The notes under the pieces were generated by a model, which worked only from the letters and a program-made list of their open reading frames with translations, had not been told where the DNA came from and searched no databases. Source: an uncultured Clostridia bacterium (GTDB taxonomy: Bacteria > Bacillota > Clostridia > Christensenellales > CAG-917). Taken from it: a stretch of DNA of 64,000 bases. The position numbers and the translations under genes are program-made. This document shows positions 9,918-19,074 of the stretch, piece after piece. Location of the stretch: NCBI GenBank assembly GCA_944332995.1, contig CALVKR010000001.1, positions 226,779 through 290,778 of the forward strand, written 5' to 3'. The stretch's first letter is position 1, and every line of letters begins with the position of its first letter.

Positions 9918-11747
9918 ATGGAAAACACTAAACCTACCGAAATTTCAGTTCAATCCGCAGTAGCCGATTCTGCGTCCACATCCGTCTTGGGAACTTCCCC
10001 TAAATTAAAGACCTATACCCCGTCCGAGCGAAATTGGTATCTTATCGGACTTGCGGGACAAAACGTAACCTATAATGTCATAGGTGCGGCTCTTTCGTAT
10101 TATTTACAGTTTACCCTGCTTATACCGGCTATGGCGGTTTCGATTATCATGGCGCTCGCCAGAGTATGGGACGCTTTCAACGACCCGATGATGGGCACTA
10201 TCGTCGACCGCACCCGTTCTAAATGGGGTAAATGCAGACCGTATCTTATGGTCATTCCTATCCCTATTTTCATTATCACCGTCCTATGCTTCGTCAACTT
10301 CGGCTTTTACGGACAAGGCATCGTCAGCAACGGACTTATCGTCTTTTGGGCGGCACTCACCTATATTCTTTGGGGTATGACATACACAGTCGGAGATATT
10401 CCGCTTTGGGGCGTCACCTCGCTTATGACGGAATCGGAAAAGGATAAAACAAAACTTTTATCTCTTGCCCGTATAGCGGCAGGTATCGGCGGCGGTATAA
10501 CTCTTCTTGCCATTCAGCCCCTCGCCCTTGCGCTCGGAGATATCTTCACAAACTCCGTCACAAACGGAAACGCCGCTCTTGGCGAACAATACGGTTTTAT
10601 AGTGTCGGCGGTCATTTTCGGATTTATCGGCTGTATAACATTTATCCCCCTCGGCTTTAAAGTCAAAGAGAGGATAAACACAAACAAGGAAAAATATTCC
10701 CTTGCCGACAACTTCAAAATTGCGCTCAAAAACAAGCCTTTCAGACAAATCATTTTCTCGGGCATACTGTCAAGTATGAAAATGCTGATATCCTTAGCCG
10801 CAATGCCGCTCGTCACCTATTATTTCAGCTCCAAAAACCCGATACTTGCGCTCGTATACCTTGCCATGCTCGGTGGCGGTATGTTCTTGGGTCAGTTTAT
10901 CTGTCAGGCATTCACGCCCGCCCTCATTGCAAGATTTTCAACAAAAAATCTGTATAACTGGGCAAACATTATAGGAGCCGTTCCATTTGCGCTGATATTC
11001 GTGTGCTATCTTGCCGCTCCGAGTTCGCTCACCGATCCTTTCTGGCTCATTATCTGCTTTATCCTCTTTACCGTCGCAGGAGGAACAAACGGTATAACTT
11101 CCGTTTTGCAGTCCACCATGATAGCAAACGCCGTCGACTACGAGGAATACAAAAACTACCGCAGACCGGACGCCGTTTTCTTCTCGGGTCAGTCTTTCGT
11201 AACAAAACTTCAATCGGGTATCGCAACCATTATGTCGGGTATCGCCTACACCATAGTCGGCTTTTCCGATTCGAGAGTGGCGGAGCTCAACAGCTATATC
11301 AACGCAGGAGGAACGCCAAGTCAGGTGGGCGAATACGCATCGTTTATGATGATACTCTTCCTCATCGTATCGATTCTGCCCGCCATATCGAGCCTGCTCG
11401 CCATTATCCCGACGTGGAAATACTCTCTTGACGACGACGAGCACCACCGCATAATCGGCATACTTAAAAAACGCCGTGAATTAAACCTCGAGCAAAGACC
11501 CGAAAACTACGACGAAACGGCTTGCCACGACGAAATCACGGGCGAAGTTATCACAAAAGAGGAGCTCGAAAAGCAAATTCAAATAAGCCGAGAAAACAAC
11601 AAACTCGTCTTAGCGGAAGAAAAGAAGTTAAAACTCGAGCAAAAGGCAGCCGCAAAAGCCGCCAAGGGCAAGGGTAAAGAGGAAAAATTCTTCTTCCTCG
11701 AAAACGACGACAAAGACAAAAAAAAGAAGAATAAAAAGGAAAAATAA
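9918..11747 (+). CDS. GPH-family (MelB-like) sugar:cation symporter
   Basis: A 609-residue major-facilitator protein of the glycoside-pentoside-hexuronide branch, which imports glycosides with Na+ or H+. The diagnostic loop after the second helix is present (RVWDAFNDPMMGTIVDRTRS, then KWGKCRPYL), and about 12 hydrophobic segments run to residue ~500. The last ~100 residues form a very basic, Lys/Glu-rich cytoplasmic tail, longer than in typical MelB, whose function I cannot name. GGAGG before the ATG and the 11-nt gap show that it shares the mRNA with the LRR lipoprotein. The exact sugar cannot be read from the sequence and no glycosidase is adjacent. Confidence 0.88.
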   Translation: MENTKPTEISVQSAVADSASTSVLGTSPKLKTYTPSERNWYLIGLAGQNVTYNVIGAALSYYLQFTLLIPAMAVSIIMALARVWDAFNDPMMGTIVDRTRSKWGKCRPYLMVIPIPIFIITVLCFVNFGFYGQGIVSNGLIVFWAALTYILWGMTYTVGDIPLWGVTSLMTESEKDKTKLLSLARIAAGIGGGITLLAIQPLALALGDIFTNSVTNGNAALGEQYGFIVSAVIFGFIGCITFIPLGFKVKERINTNKEKYSLADNFKIALKNKPFRQIIFSGILSSMKMLISLAAMPLVTYYFSSKNPILALVYLAMLGGGMFLGQFICQAFTPALIARFSTKNLYNWANIIGAVPFALIFVCYLAAPSSLTDPFWLIICFILFTVAGGTNGITSVLQSTMIANAVDYEEYKNYRRPDAVFFSGQSFVTKLQSGIATIMSGIAYTIVGFSDSRVAELNSYINAGGTPSQVGEYASFMMILFLIVSILPAISSLLAIIPTWKYSLDDDEHHRIIGILKKRRELNLEQRPENYDETACHDEITGEVITKEELEKQIQISRENNKLVLAEEKKLKLEQKAAAKAAKGKGKEEKFFFLENDDKDKKKKNKKEK

Positions 11748-11850
11748 AACTTAACGTTATTTACAGTTCACTCTTTGTTATCATTTTAATGATAACAGCT
11801 AAAAACTAAAACCCCGGTAATGCCTGCAAAACAGGCAAGCAAAAAAATAA

Positions 11851-11878
11851 AAGGAAGCGACTGCCGCTTCCTTTTTTA
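11851..11878 (+). terminator. Intrinsic terminator after the transporter operon
   Basis: Stem AAGGAAGCG/CGCTTCCTT (11851-11859 with 11865-11873) is followed by a T-rich run. A smaller hairpin (TGCCTG/CAGGCA, 11821-11836) lies just before it. Confidence 0.85.
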
Positions 11879-12055
11879 TTTTTATACTTAAAAAATTTGA
11901 CGGCGATTTTTGAAATCTTGCCCTTGACAAAATAGGCGCTCCTCAAAAAAAAGTCGCTTGGTATGGCTAGACAATTGCCGAATTCAAGTGCGAAAAACGA
12001 AAAAATTTTTCCGTTTAAGTCATATTATGCAAGCGAAAATAAATACTCTATAATA

Positions 12056-12586
12056 ATGACTAAAAAACAGCGACTTATATTTTGCATAACGGGAGCGATT
12101 TTCACGATAGGGTTTGGAGCACTCTCACACTTTTTTTACGAGTGGAGTGGCTTTAATAAAGCGGTGGGCGTTTTCTTTGCCGCCAACGAAAGCGTTTGGG
12201 AACATCTGAAGCTGGCTATCTTCCCCACTTTGATTTTTTTTGCCGTAGGAATGTTTTTTGTCGACAGTAAAAACCTGCCCTTTTGCCTTTTTGTTACCCT
12301 TGCCGTTCCTATGCTCGTTATACCGTCCGTATTTTATACCTATACGGCTTTCACTCAAAAAAGCATAATAGCCGTAGATATATTGACATATATATTGTCC
12401 GTTTCGGCGGCTTACGCTTTGGCATATTTAATCCTTAAAATACCGCCCGTAAAACCGTGGGTAAACTTTTTGTCGCTCATCGGGATAGGTGCGATTGTCG
12501 TTATGTATATGACTTTTACGCTAAATCCGCCAAAGTGCCCCCTGTTTTTGGACGAAACAAAAAACGTTTACGGACTTATAAAATAA
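12056..12586 (+). CDS. DUF6512-like integral membrane protein
   Basis: A 176-residue protein with five or six hydrophobic helices. The N-terminal region HFFYEWSG followed by FAANESVWEHLKL matches what I recall of the DUF6512 membrane family of Clostridia; the function of that family is not known. I start it at the ATG at 12056, where the family-like sequence begins (MTKKQRLIF), and not at the in-frame ATG at 11963, whose extra 31 residues are polar and atypical. Neither start has a good ribosome site, so the choice is tentative. It stands alone between two terminators. Confidence 0.65.
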   Translation: MTKKQRLIFCITGAIFTIGFGALSHFFYEWSGFNKAVGVFFAANESVWEHLKLAIFPTLIFFAVGMFFVDSKNLPFCLFVTLAVPMLVIPSVFYTYTAFTQKSIIAVDILTYILSVSAAYALAYLILKIPPVKPWVNFLSLIGIGAIVVMYMTFTLNPPKCPLFLDETKNVYGLIK

Positions 12587-12818
12587 AAAGTCTTTAGATA
12601 AATTGCTTATATCGCGCCTTTTGTATCACGCCTTATGAATAATAATTTATAGATAACGGTTTATGAACGACAATTTATGGATAACTATTTAAAATGCGCA
12701 CTTTATAAATGGCGTTTTATAAATAAAACTATAGAAACGCTCATAACTAAAGGCTTATTTTAACACGCTTAAAATATGCCGCCTTATTTGGCACTTTTTG
12801 ACAAACCTGTTTATAATA

Positions 12819-12843
12819 AAGCCGTCGCAGCTTGCGACGGCTT
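12819..12843 (-). terminator. Terminator after the SIWG-repeat gene
   Basis: Eleven-base stem AAGCCGTCGCA/TGCGACGGCTT with a 3-nt loop stands 28 nt beyond the stop of the minus-strand gene. The spacer 12587-12818 holds only degenerate TTTATGAA/TTTATAAAT-type repeats. Confidence 0.75.
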
Positions 12844-12870
12844 ATTAACGGTGAATTTTTGCGATTTTAT

Positions 12871-14562
12871 CTATTTTTTATCATCGCCTGCGTCAAAACC
12901 GTTTTTGTCCGAGGCTTTATCCTTATTCACGTCTTTAAAGACGTTATCGTCCTCAAAGGTGTCTAAATCTAAAATGCGATTGGGCATATCCTTTTTAAAG
13001 TCGGTTGCACCCCAGATTGACGCTTCGTCCACATTGAAATCGTAGCTTCCGCCCTTGGGCATCGTGTATCTTCTCCTCGCCTGTTCTTTGGTAAGGTGAA
13101 TGACTTCCACCCTCTTTTTGCCCTTTTTGGCTTTCTTTTGAGCCTTTTTAGGCGAAGGCTTTTCGTCTTTTGGTTTTTCGCCTTTATTGTCATCCTGCAA
13201 CGGGGCGGACGGCAAATTGTTGACGGATTCCTTTTTAGAGTTATTTGCCGCTTCCTCTTTTTCCGTTTGCGACTTCGGCGGTGGCGTTTGCTTTTTCTTT
13301 TTCGGTTTTGCTTTTTCGGCTTTTTCTTCCGACTCTTCCTTTCTGACGGCTGTATCGTCAAAAATATTCAAAGAGGCAGAGTCGTCCTTCCTTTTAATCT
13401 TCGGCTTGGTAGGAGCCACTTTTACGGGCTGCTGGGCAATCTCGGCTTTATCCTCTTTTTGAGGCAATATTATCGACACCCTTTGCTCGGCAAAAGTATC
13501 AAGTTTTTCTTGCTGCCTCGCAAACTTTCCGCCCCAAATGGAAGCCTCGTCGATTTCGTAAGGCACGAAAGTTTTTCCGCTCGGCCTTGTATACTTAAAC
13601 TTTTGCTTGCGGTGCACTCTTTTCGGCTCAAGCGCCTCTGCCTTTACTTTTACCAAAGCCGCTCCCTTATCCTCGGCAGGTTCGGCGGCAAGGTTATCCG
13701 TATAAGCATTATCAGCCTTAGGCTCGGCTGTCCTTTCGTCATCGTGAGGCTCGGCAGGCTTGACGTATTCGATTTTTACTATATCGTCCTCAAAAGTTTC
13801 GGGAGCAAAAAATTTATCATTGCCCTTTAAAGCATTCCCCCAAATAGCACTCTCGTCAATACTGTCAGGCACAAACACTTTTCCGCTTGGCCTCGTATAT
13901 TTGACCTTTGGCAAAGACGGCGCTTTTTTCACCTTTTTGACTTTGGCAACAGGCTGTCTTTGTCCGAAAGTCGGCGACAGTATTTTGTCGATTAAAGCGT
14001 TGAGCTTTTCCTCGTCGTTTTGATAAAGCTCGACAGCCCTGCTCGACAGAGCGTCAATCGACTCGCCGCCCTTATTGAGCGAAAGTTTAGGATAAAAGTT
14101 CTTTGTAAACTCGTCGGGATTTTCTTTATATGCGTTTGTGTCTATATATCCCGAGAAAATCAAGTCCTTATACCACGGTTTAAAGCGTCGCTTTATAAAC
14201 TCCTTTTTAAACTGTTCTTCGGAAACGGACGGCTGTGCAATAACAGGCGACTCTTTCGGTTTTTCGCAAATGACGGCATTTCGTCCGAAACCTTTTGCAA
14301 TCTGCCTTATGCTGTCGCCGTAAATTTGAGTGCGGCTTTCCTTTTGCAAACGGCGTTTCGATACGGAAAGCATTTCGTCGTCTTCGAGCCTTTTTTTCTC
14401 TTTTAACTCCTTTTCGTATTCCGAATTTTGCAAAACTATTTCCGACAACGCCTTTTTCAAAGAGTATTTATCGGCGCAGGAGAGCTTTTTGCGGTCGAAA
14501 CAGCACGACATTGCGTCGTCGCCCTTAGGTGCGATGATTTGCTTTAAATCGAAACCTTCCAT
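12871..14562 (-). CDS. Unrecognised charged protein with three 'SIWG' repeats
   Basis: A 563-residue soluble, strongly charged protein that I do not recognise. It has no signal peptide and no membrane segment. Three copies of a ~23-residue unit are spaced along it: a basic start (YTRPSGK or YTMPKGG), a short linker (FVPDSIDE, FVPYEIDE, YDFNVDE), then the core ESAIWG, EASIWG or EASIWG, followed by a stretch with a D..TFEDD or F..Q element. The parts between are Lys/Glu/Ala/Pro-rich and probably disordered (many KPK, KKAQKKAKK). The N-terminal ~200 residues look helical. AAGGAGGG precedes the ATG. Repeated short motifs in a disordered chain suggest a scaffold with several docking sites, which is inference. 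The neighbouring 972-residue protein is also repeat-rich and read on the same strand. Confidence 0.6.
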   Translation of the reverse strand: MEGFDLKQIIAPKGDDAMSCCFDRKKLSCADKYSLKKALSEIVLQNSEYEKELKEKKRLEDDEMLSVSKRRLQKESRTQIYGDSIRQIAKGFGRNAVICEKPKESPVIAQPSVSEEQFKKEFIKRRFKPWYKDLIFSGYIDTNAYKENPDEFTKNFYPKLSLNKGGESIDALSSRAVELYQNDEEKLNALIDKILSPTFGQRQPVAKVKKVKKAPSLPKVKYTRPSGKVFVPDSIDESAIWGNALKGNDKFFAPETFEDDIVKIEYVKPAEPHDDERTAEPKADNAYTDNLAAEPAEDKGAALVKVKAEALEPKRVHRKQKFKYTRPSGKTFVPYEIDEASIWGGKFARQQEKLDTFAEQRVSIILPQKEDKAEIAQQPVKVAPTKPKIKRKDDSASLNIFDDTAVRKEESEEKAEKAKPKKKKQTPPPKSQTEKEEAANNSKKESVNNLPSAPLQDDNKGEKPKDEKPSPKKAQKKAKKGKKRVEVIHLTKEQARRRYTMPKGGSYDFNVDEASIWGATDFKKDMPNRILDLDTFEDDNVFKDVNKDKASDKNGFDAGDDKK

Positions 14563-14576
14563 AAGCCCTCCTTTTC

Positions 14577-14776
14577 AGTTATTTGTTATTTGTTATTTGT
14601 TATTTATTATTTGTTATTTATTATTTGTTATTTATTATTTGTTGTTTGTTATTTATTATTTGTTGTTTATCGTTTGTTAGTTGTTATTTCTTATTTGTCG
14701 TTTGTATTTGTCGTTTGTTATTTGTTATCGGCTATTTGTGTTTTTGTTATTTTGTTATCGGCTATCAGCTATCGTT
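14577..14776. repeat. TTATTTG heptamer microsatellite
   Basis: About 200 nt of tandem 7-mers (TTATTTG, drifting to TTATTTA, TTGTTTG and TTATCGGC) begin 15 nt upstream of the SIWG gene's ATG and cover most of the spacer to the next gene. Open frames through it are low-complexity artefacts. The remaining 14777-14904 holds nothing recognisable. Confidence 0.85.
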
Positions 14777-14904
14777 TATCTTTTATTGAATGTTCGTGGT
14801 TATGTTTGGTTTTTGGTTGTATCCCGTAGCTTTTCTTCCGATAAATAGTATTTAAATCGGTTATTGGCTGTTTATTATCGGTTATTGCTTAGCCGCATCA
14901 TTTT

Positions 14905-17823
14905 TTATATTTTTACAAAATCGCCGTCGTCGTTAAAATATCCGTCGGGTATCCACACTCCGTCTTCGTCACGGTAGCCGTTATCGTGCCATTCGTCAGC
15001 CGAATCGAAATAGCCGTAGTCTATCCAATTACCGTTTTTGGCAAAATATCCGTTGTATTCCTCGCCCTCGGAATCTATCCACTTGAAGTCGTCGTCATAG
15101 TGTCCGTCGCCGTCGTCGTAGTCTTTGTCTATATCGTAGCCGCCGTCAAACACTCTCTTTTTTTGCTCGGCTTTTTCGTCTTGTTCTCTTTCGCCATTTT
15201 CCTCACCAGACGGTTGCTCTGTCTGCTCGGATAACGCTTCGCCGTCCGAGGAGTTTCCTGCCCCCTCGTCCGTCCGCTCGCCGTCAAATCGGACGCCTGC
15301 GCTTTCGACTTCCGTTTGATTTTCTATGTCTTCACTCTCGCCCGTATCGCCATCTGCCGACTCTGCACTGTCAGGTCTTTCGTCCTCTATGCTTGGCTCG
15401 CCTTCCGCTTCCGTGGCGATTTTTTCGCCTACTGCGATTTCCGTGCCGTTTAATCCGTCTGCGCCTATCCGCTCGCCGTCCGATGCAATGCCGTCCTCAG
15501 CAAGTCCGTTTTGATGTGCTACGATTATATCACCGTGCGCTCTTGCTTGCCAATCATGTCCTCCGCCTTGCAAAGCTCCCTCGCCGTTTTCAATGGCGCT
15601 TGCGCCTGTTTCATTGTTATCGTTATCGGCATATTGAACGTCGAGCCCATTGCCCTCTGCGACTTCGGCATATTCGCTCGCACGCACGATATCATCTTTG
15701 TCGTTATCTGTTTTTGTTCTATCTTCCGTTTCCTCTATAGCCTCGATTGCCGCTGTGACTTCATTTTGCTCTGTAGCTTGCGGTTCTCCCATAGCTTCGG
15801 TTTCCTCAATAGCTTCCGTTTCTTCAATAGCTTCCGTATCGGCGTCAGGCTCCTGCTCATAATATCCGACCGTCGCTTGACATTGTCCCTCGTCCTCCGA
15901 GCTCAAAACCGCTTCAAAGACAGGCTCTTGCGCTGTAGCAACTGTTTTGGGCGGCAAAGTCTGCTCCGCTCCGTTGTCGGCTGTAGCATTGTGCAAAGTA
16001 CTGATATCGGCGGTTGTGCCGTCTGCCTCCGCACCGCCCGATACGCCTGTTCTGCCCAAAGCGTCATTGTATTCTTCGGATTTAGCCGAATACGCTCTTT
16101 GCACGGGTTCGTCGTAAACGAGCGTTTTTTCGATTTCATGCCTTTTTTCTTCTGCCTTTCTCTCTTTTTTAGACAGTTTCTTTTTAGGCGTGTATATTTC
16201 CGACTGCAAAAATTCGCTGTCGTCAATCGTTGCTATATAAAAATCGTCCTCTAAAAAGGCAGGCACTTCTTCCTCTATTGTGGCAGGAACGTATTCCCCG
16301 AGGTCGAGAGGTTTTCTTATCTTCTTGGGCGCCGCATTTTCTTCTCTTACCGCCGTCCTTTCTTCTTTCAGCTTTTTGGCTTCTTCAAGTTCGGCTTTAA
16401 GCCTTGCAATTTCCTCTTCCTGCTTTTTGTTTAACTCGACTTGCTGAATTTGAGCGTATGCCTTGGCTGCAAGTTTCTCTTTTTCGGCTTCACGTTTTTG
16501 TTTTTCAAGTTTTTCGCTTTCTATTCTCTCTTGCTCTAACAGTTCTATTATTTCCTTTTCGACAAGGGCGTCAAGTTCCACCCTTATTCTGTCGAGGTCG
16601 ATAAGGTAATCTATACGGCTTTCCAAAGCGTATATAAGGTGCGGCAAAATCCGTTTCTTTTCGGCAAGCTGTGCCTGTATGCGAGCCTTTTTAGTCTCCG
16701 CAATGCGTGCCTTTCTTTCCTCCTCCTCACGCAGGGCTTTCTGCCTTAATTTTTCCGCTTTTATGGCTCTTTCTTTGTCAAGTACGCTCTTGTCGGCAAC
16801 GAGTGCGTAAAGGGATTCTATGATAGAGTCGTTATATTCCTCCCTCATCTCGTTTCCGCTTTCGTCGAGTTTGATATCTTTCGGTTTGGGCAGTTTGCCC
16901 TGTTTTAACAACCTTGCCGTTTCCGATTCGTCCACGCTTGGCGCTTTTTCCACCACGGGAGCGTTTTGTCTTGAAGACGCAATAATAAACTCTCCCGTTT
17001 CATAGTTGAAATCGTGACGGGCTCTCTTTAAAAGTTTCTTGCCGTCCCTTAAAAGAAGGTTTTGTTCCTGAGCTATTTTTTCACGGCTCAGTCTGTATGC
17101 AAATCTGTCCGCTTCGGCAGAAGTGAGCGGTTTTAAACCGAGCGTTTTTCTGTCCACTTCTTCAACGCTCCTGCAAACGGCGTCACCGGCGACAAGACTG
17201 ACTTTGCCTGCCCTTACCGCTCTGAAGTCGGAAATTTTATCAACGCCCTCGACGATAAGTTTTACGCCGTTTTTTGAACACGCCTCATAAAGCAATGAAA
17301 GATTTGTGATGTTTGAAACATATTTTGCCGATACTCTGAAATAATCGAAAAACGGCTCGGCAAATACGTCGATAAGATTTATATCGTTGCCGAATCCGCC
17401 AAGACACACTTGCAAACCGTAACTTTTTAAATGCTTTAAATTTTTTACGTAAACGTCGCCCTTGCCAAACACGTCCGACACGTCGAAAAACAATACCGTA
17501 TCCTTAGTGCGCAAATTGACCGAATCGAGATATTTTATAAGTCTTTTAAAATTGTCCGAATTTTTGAGATACTCGGACGTGGGAGAAAAACACAGCTTGA
17601 ACGTGTCGATAAATTCCCTTTCGTAAAGGCTTGTCCTGTATTGCGACGCCTTTAAAAAAGCCGCTTCGCAAAGAGACATAAAAGATTTATCGTCGATTAA
17701 ACCGTAAAGCGACGAAACGTTGGTTCCGTCGGATAAAATCTGATACACGTCGCAAAACTCTACGAGGTTTAAATCAAGATTTTTTACAGGTCTATAAAAA
17801 TAATTTATAACCTTGGTTGCCAT
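14905..17823 (-). CDS. Large protein: degenerate EAL-like domain, coiled coil, acidic repeats, aromatic repeat tail
   Basis: A 972-residue protein of unknown function. Residues ~1-235 resemble an EAL (cyclic-di-GMP phosphodiesterase) fold: VLFFDVSD, then GLQVCLGGFGND where EAL enzymes have the DDFGxG loop, VSAKYVSN, LIVEGVD in place of AEGVE, and a final VSLVAGDAV. The catalytic acids of the EAL and DDFG motifs are absent, so it should not hydrolyse c-di-GMP. Residues ~330-520 are a long Lys/Glu coiled coil. Residues ~600-860 are Glu/Ala/Asp-rich, including EAIEETEAIEETEAM repeats. The last ~75 residues repeat a WxDxGYFxxxxxW pattern (NGYFAKNGNW, DYGYFDSADEW, DGYFNDDGDF). There is no signal peptide or membrane helix. 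The EAL relation rests on pattern memory. Confidence 0.55.
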   Translation of the reverse strand: MATKVINYFYRPVKNLDLNLVEFCDVYQILSDGTNVSSLYGLIDDKSFMSLCEAAFLKASQYRTSLYEREFIDTFKLCFSPTSEYLKNSDNFKRLIKYLDSVNLRTKDTVLFFDVSDVFGKGDVYVKNLKHLKSYGLQVCLGGFGNDINLIDVFAEPFFDYFRVSAKYVSNITNLSLLYEACSKNGVKLIVEGVDKISDFRAVRAGKVSLVAGDAVCRSVEEVDRKTLGLKPLTSAEADRFAYRLSREKIAQEQNLLLRDGKKLLKRARHDFNYETGEFIIASSRQNAPVVEKAPSVDESETARLLKQGKLPKPKDIKLDESGNEMREEYNDSIIESLYALVADKSVLDKERAIKAEKLRQKALREEEERKARIAETKKARIQAQLAEKKRILPHLIYALESRIDYLIDLDRIRVELDALVEKEIIELLEQERIESEKLEKQKREAEKEKLAAKAYAQIQQVELNKKQEEEIARLKAELEEAKKLKEERTAVREENAAPKKIRKPLDLGEYVPATIEEEVPAFLEDDFYIATIDDSEFLQSEIYTPKKKLSKKERKAEEKRHEIEKTLVYDEPVQRAYSAKSEEYNDALGRTGVSGGAEADGTTADISTLHNATADNGAEQTLPPKTVATAQEPVFEAVLSSEDEGQCQATVGYYEQEPDADTEAIEETEAIEETEAMGEPQATEQNEVTAAIEAIEETEDRTKTDNDKDDIVRASEYAEVAEGNGLDVQYADNDNNETGASAIENGEGALQGGGHDWQARAHGDIIVAHQNGLAEDGIASDGERIGADGLNGTEIAVGEKIATEAEGEPSIEDERPDSAESADGDTGESEDIENQTEVESAGVRFDGERTDEGAGNSSDGEALSEQTEQPSGEENGEREQDEKAEQKKRVFDGGYDIDKDYDDGDGHYDDDFKWIDSEGEEYNGYFAKNGNWIDYGYFDSADEWHDNGYRDEDGVWIPDGYFNDDGDFVKI

Positions 17824-18123
17824 TCATAATTCTCCTTATATCATTATATCAAAATCGGCTGAAATTTCAATACTATTTATAAAACACCCTCTAAAATTAT
17901 TCCGCATTCAGATATATGCCACTTTGCGACAGCGCAAAAACATATCTTTTGGTAAAAATATTCAACAGACTACCGTTTTTGGCACAGCAGGCTTTTTTGT
18001 CTTGCATTTTAGATAAAAATAATATATTATATATGTATAAATATATAGTTTACAATTTAACTTAATTGCGACGGTCGGCTTATCGCGACACGGCGCTACT
18101 TAAAAAATTGCAGAGGAATTATT
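17824..18123. other. Divergent intergenic region
   Basis: This 300-nt spacer separates the divergent EAL-like gene and the ABC transporter operon. It contains a very AT-rich core (18010-18060, ATATATTATATATG-like) that probably holds promoters for both sides. I could not settle on one -35/-10 pair. No RNA gene or reading frame is seen. Confidence 0.4.
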
Positions 18124-19074
18124 ATGGCCGATGAAATTTTGAAAAGCGAAAACACCAACTCCGGGCAGGCAGTTTCGGACAACGCCGAGATATCATGCCA
18201 AGATAAGGACTTGCCGTCTTCACAGCAGACCTTGCCGGGGCAAGACGCCGACGCCGAAGGTGGCGTCGCAAAAAAAGAGGACGCCAAAAAGCCTAAAAAA
18301 ACTCTTCGTATAAAGCCTGTTTCCCTTTCTTCAAAGGCGGAATCGATGACTTCTCACGAGCCTGTGCACGGCGACGCATACCTCGAGCTAAAGAGAGTGG
18401 GAAAGGAATACGTTTCGGACGCCGGCGGTTTTTGGGCGCTCAAAGAAGTTTCGTTTACCCTTAAAAACGGCGAATTCGTAGTCATTTTGGGACCGAGCGG
18501 AGCAGGCAAAACTACCCTTTTAAATCTGCTCGGCGGTATGGATTCCGTCACAACAGGAGAAATTTCTTTAAACGGTCTTATCGTTTCAAACCTCAACAAA
18601 AAACAGCTGACTCAATACCGCAGGACGGAAATAGGTTTCGTTTTCCAATTTTACAATCTCATGCCCAACCTGACGGCGCTTGAAAACATCGAACTTGCCA
18701 CGGAAATATGCCGTGACGCTTTGCCCCCTGCCGAGATTTTAAAGAGCGTGGGTCTTGAAGAAAAAGCGAAAAACTTTCCCGCTCAGCTCAGCGGTGGCGA
18801 ACAACAGAGGGTAAGTATCGCAAGAGCTATTGCAAAAAATCCCAAACTTTTGCTTTGCGACGAGCCGACGGGCGCACTTGACTATAAGACGGGCAAGAGT
18901 ATTTTGGAATTGTTGCACAGCGTTTCAAAAGAACACAATAAATTGGTTATCATAGTTACGCACAATTCCGCCCTCAAAGATATGGCGGATAAGGTCATTT
19001 ATATCAAAAACGGAGAAATCGGCGACATCGTCGAAAACAAAAACCCTAAACCGATATCGGAGATTGAGTGGTAA
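18124..19074 (+). CDS. ABC transporter ATPase, MacB/LolD type
   Basis: ATP-binding subunit of a MacB-like mechanotransmission exporter, acting with the FtsX-type permease encoded next. In 316 residues it has Walker A GPSGAGKTT, the Q-loop in FVFQFYNL, signature LSGGEQQR, Walker B LLLCDEPTGALD and the H-loop in VTHN. The first ~75 residues are an extra Ser/Ala/Lys-rich extension before the ABC domain starts (YLELKRVGKEY). It looks disordered and is not typical of the family. GAGGAATT precedes the ATG. The permease ATG directly follows this stop codon, so the two are translated together. Confidence 0.93.
   Translation: MADEILKSENTNSGQAVSDNAEISCQDKDLPSSQQTLPGQDADAEGGVAKKEDAKKPKKTLRIKPVSLSSKAESMTSHEPVHGDAYLELKRVGKEYVSDAGGFWALKEVSFTLKNGEFVVILGPSGAGKTTLLNLLGGMDSVTTGEISLNGLIVSNLNKKQLTQYRRTEIGFVFQFYNLMPNLTALENIELATEICRDALPPAEILKSVGLEEKAKNFPAQLSGGEQQRVSIARAIAKNPKLLLCDEPTGALDYKTGKSILELLHSVSKEHNKLVIIVTHNSALKDMADKVIYIKNGEIGDIVENKNPKPISEIEW

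Noticed and set aside
11934..11962. TTGACA as a promoter for the DUF6512-like gene
   Set aside because: No acceptable -10 lies 16-18 nt downstream.
13096..13830. 244-residue plus-strand frame opposite the SIWG gene
   Set aside because: Phe/Leu/Arg-rich antisense of Lys/Glu-rich codons; no ribosome site.
14577..14776. Possible CRISPR-like array
   Set aside because: The unit is only 7 nt with no unique spacers; it is a microsatellite.
14583..14829. Open frames rich in Leu/Phe/Ile/Tyr across the heptamer array
   Set aside because: They are translations of the TTATTTG microsatellite in several frames, without ribosome sites.
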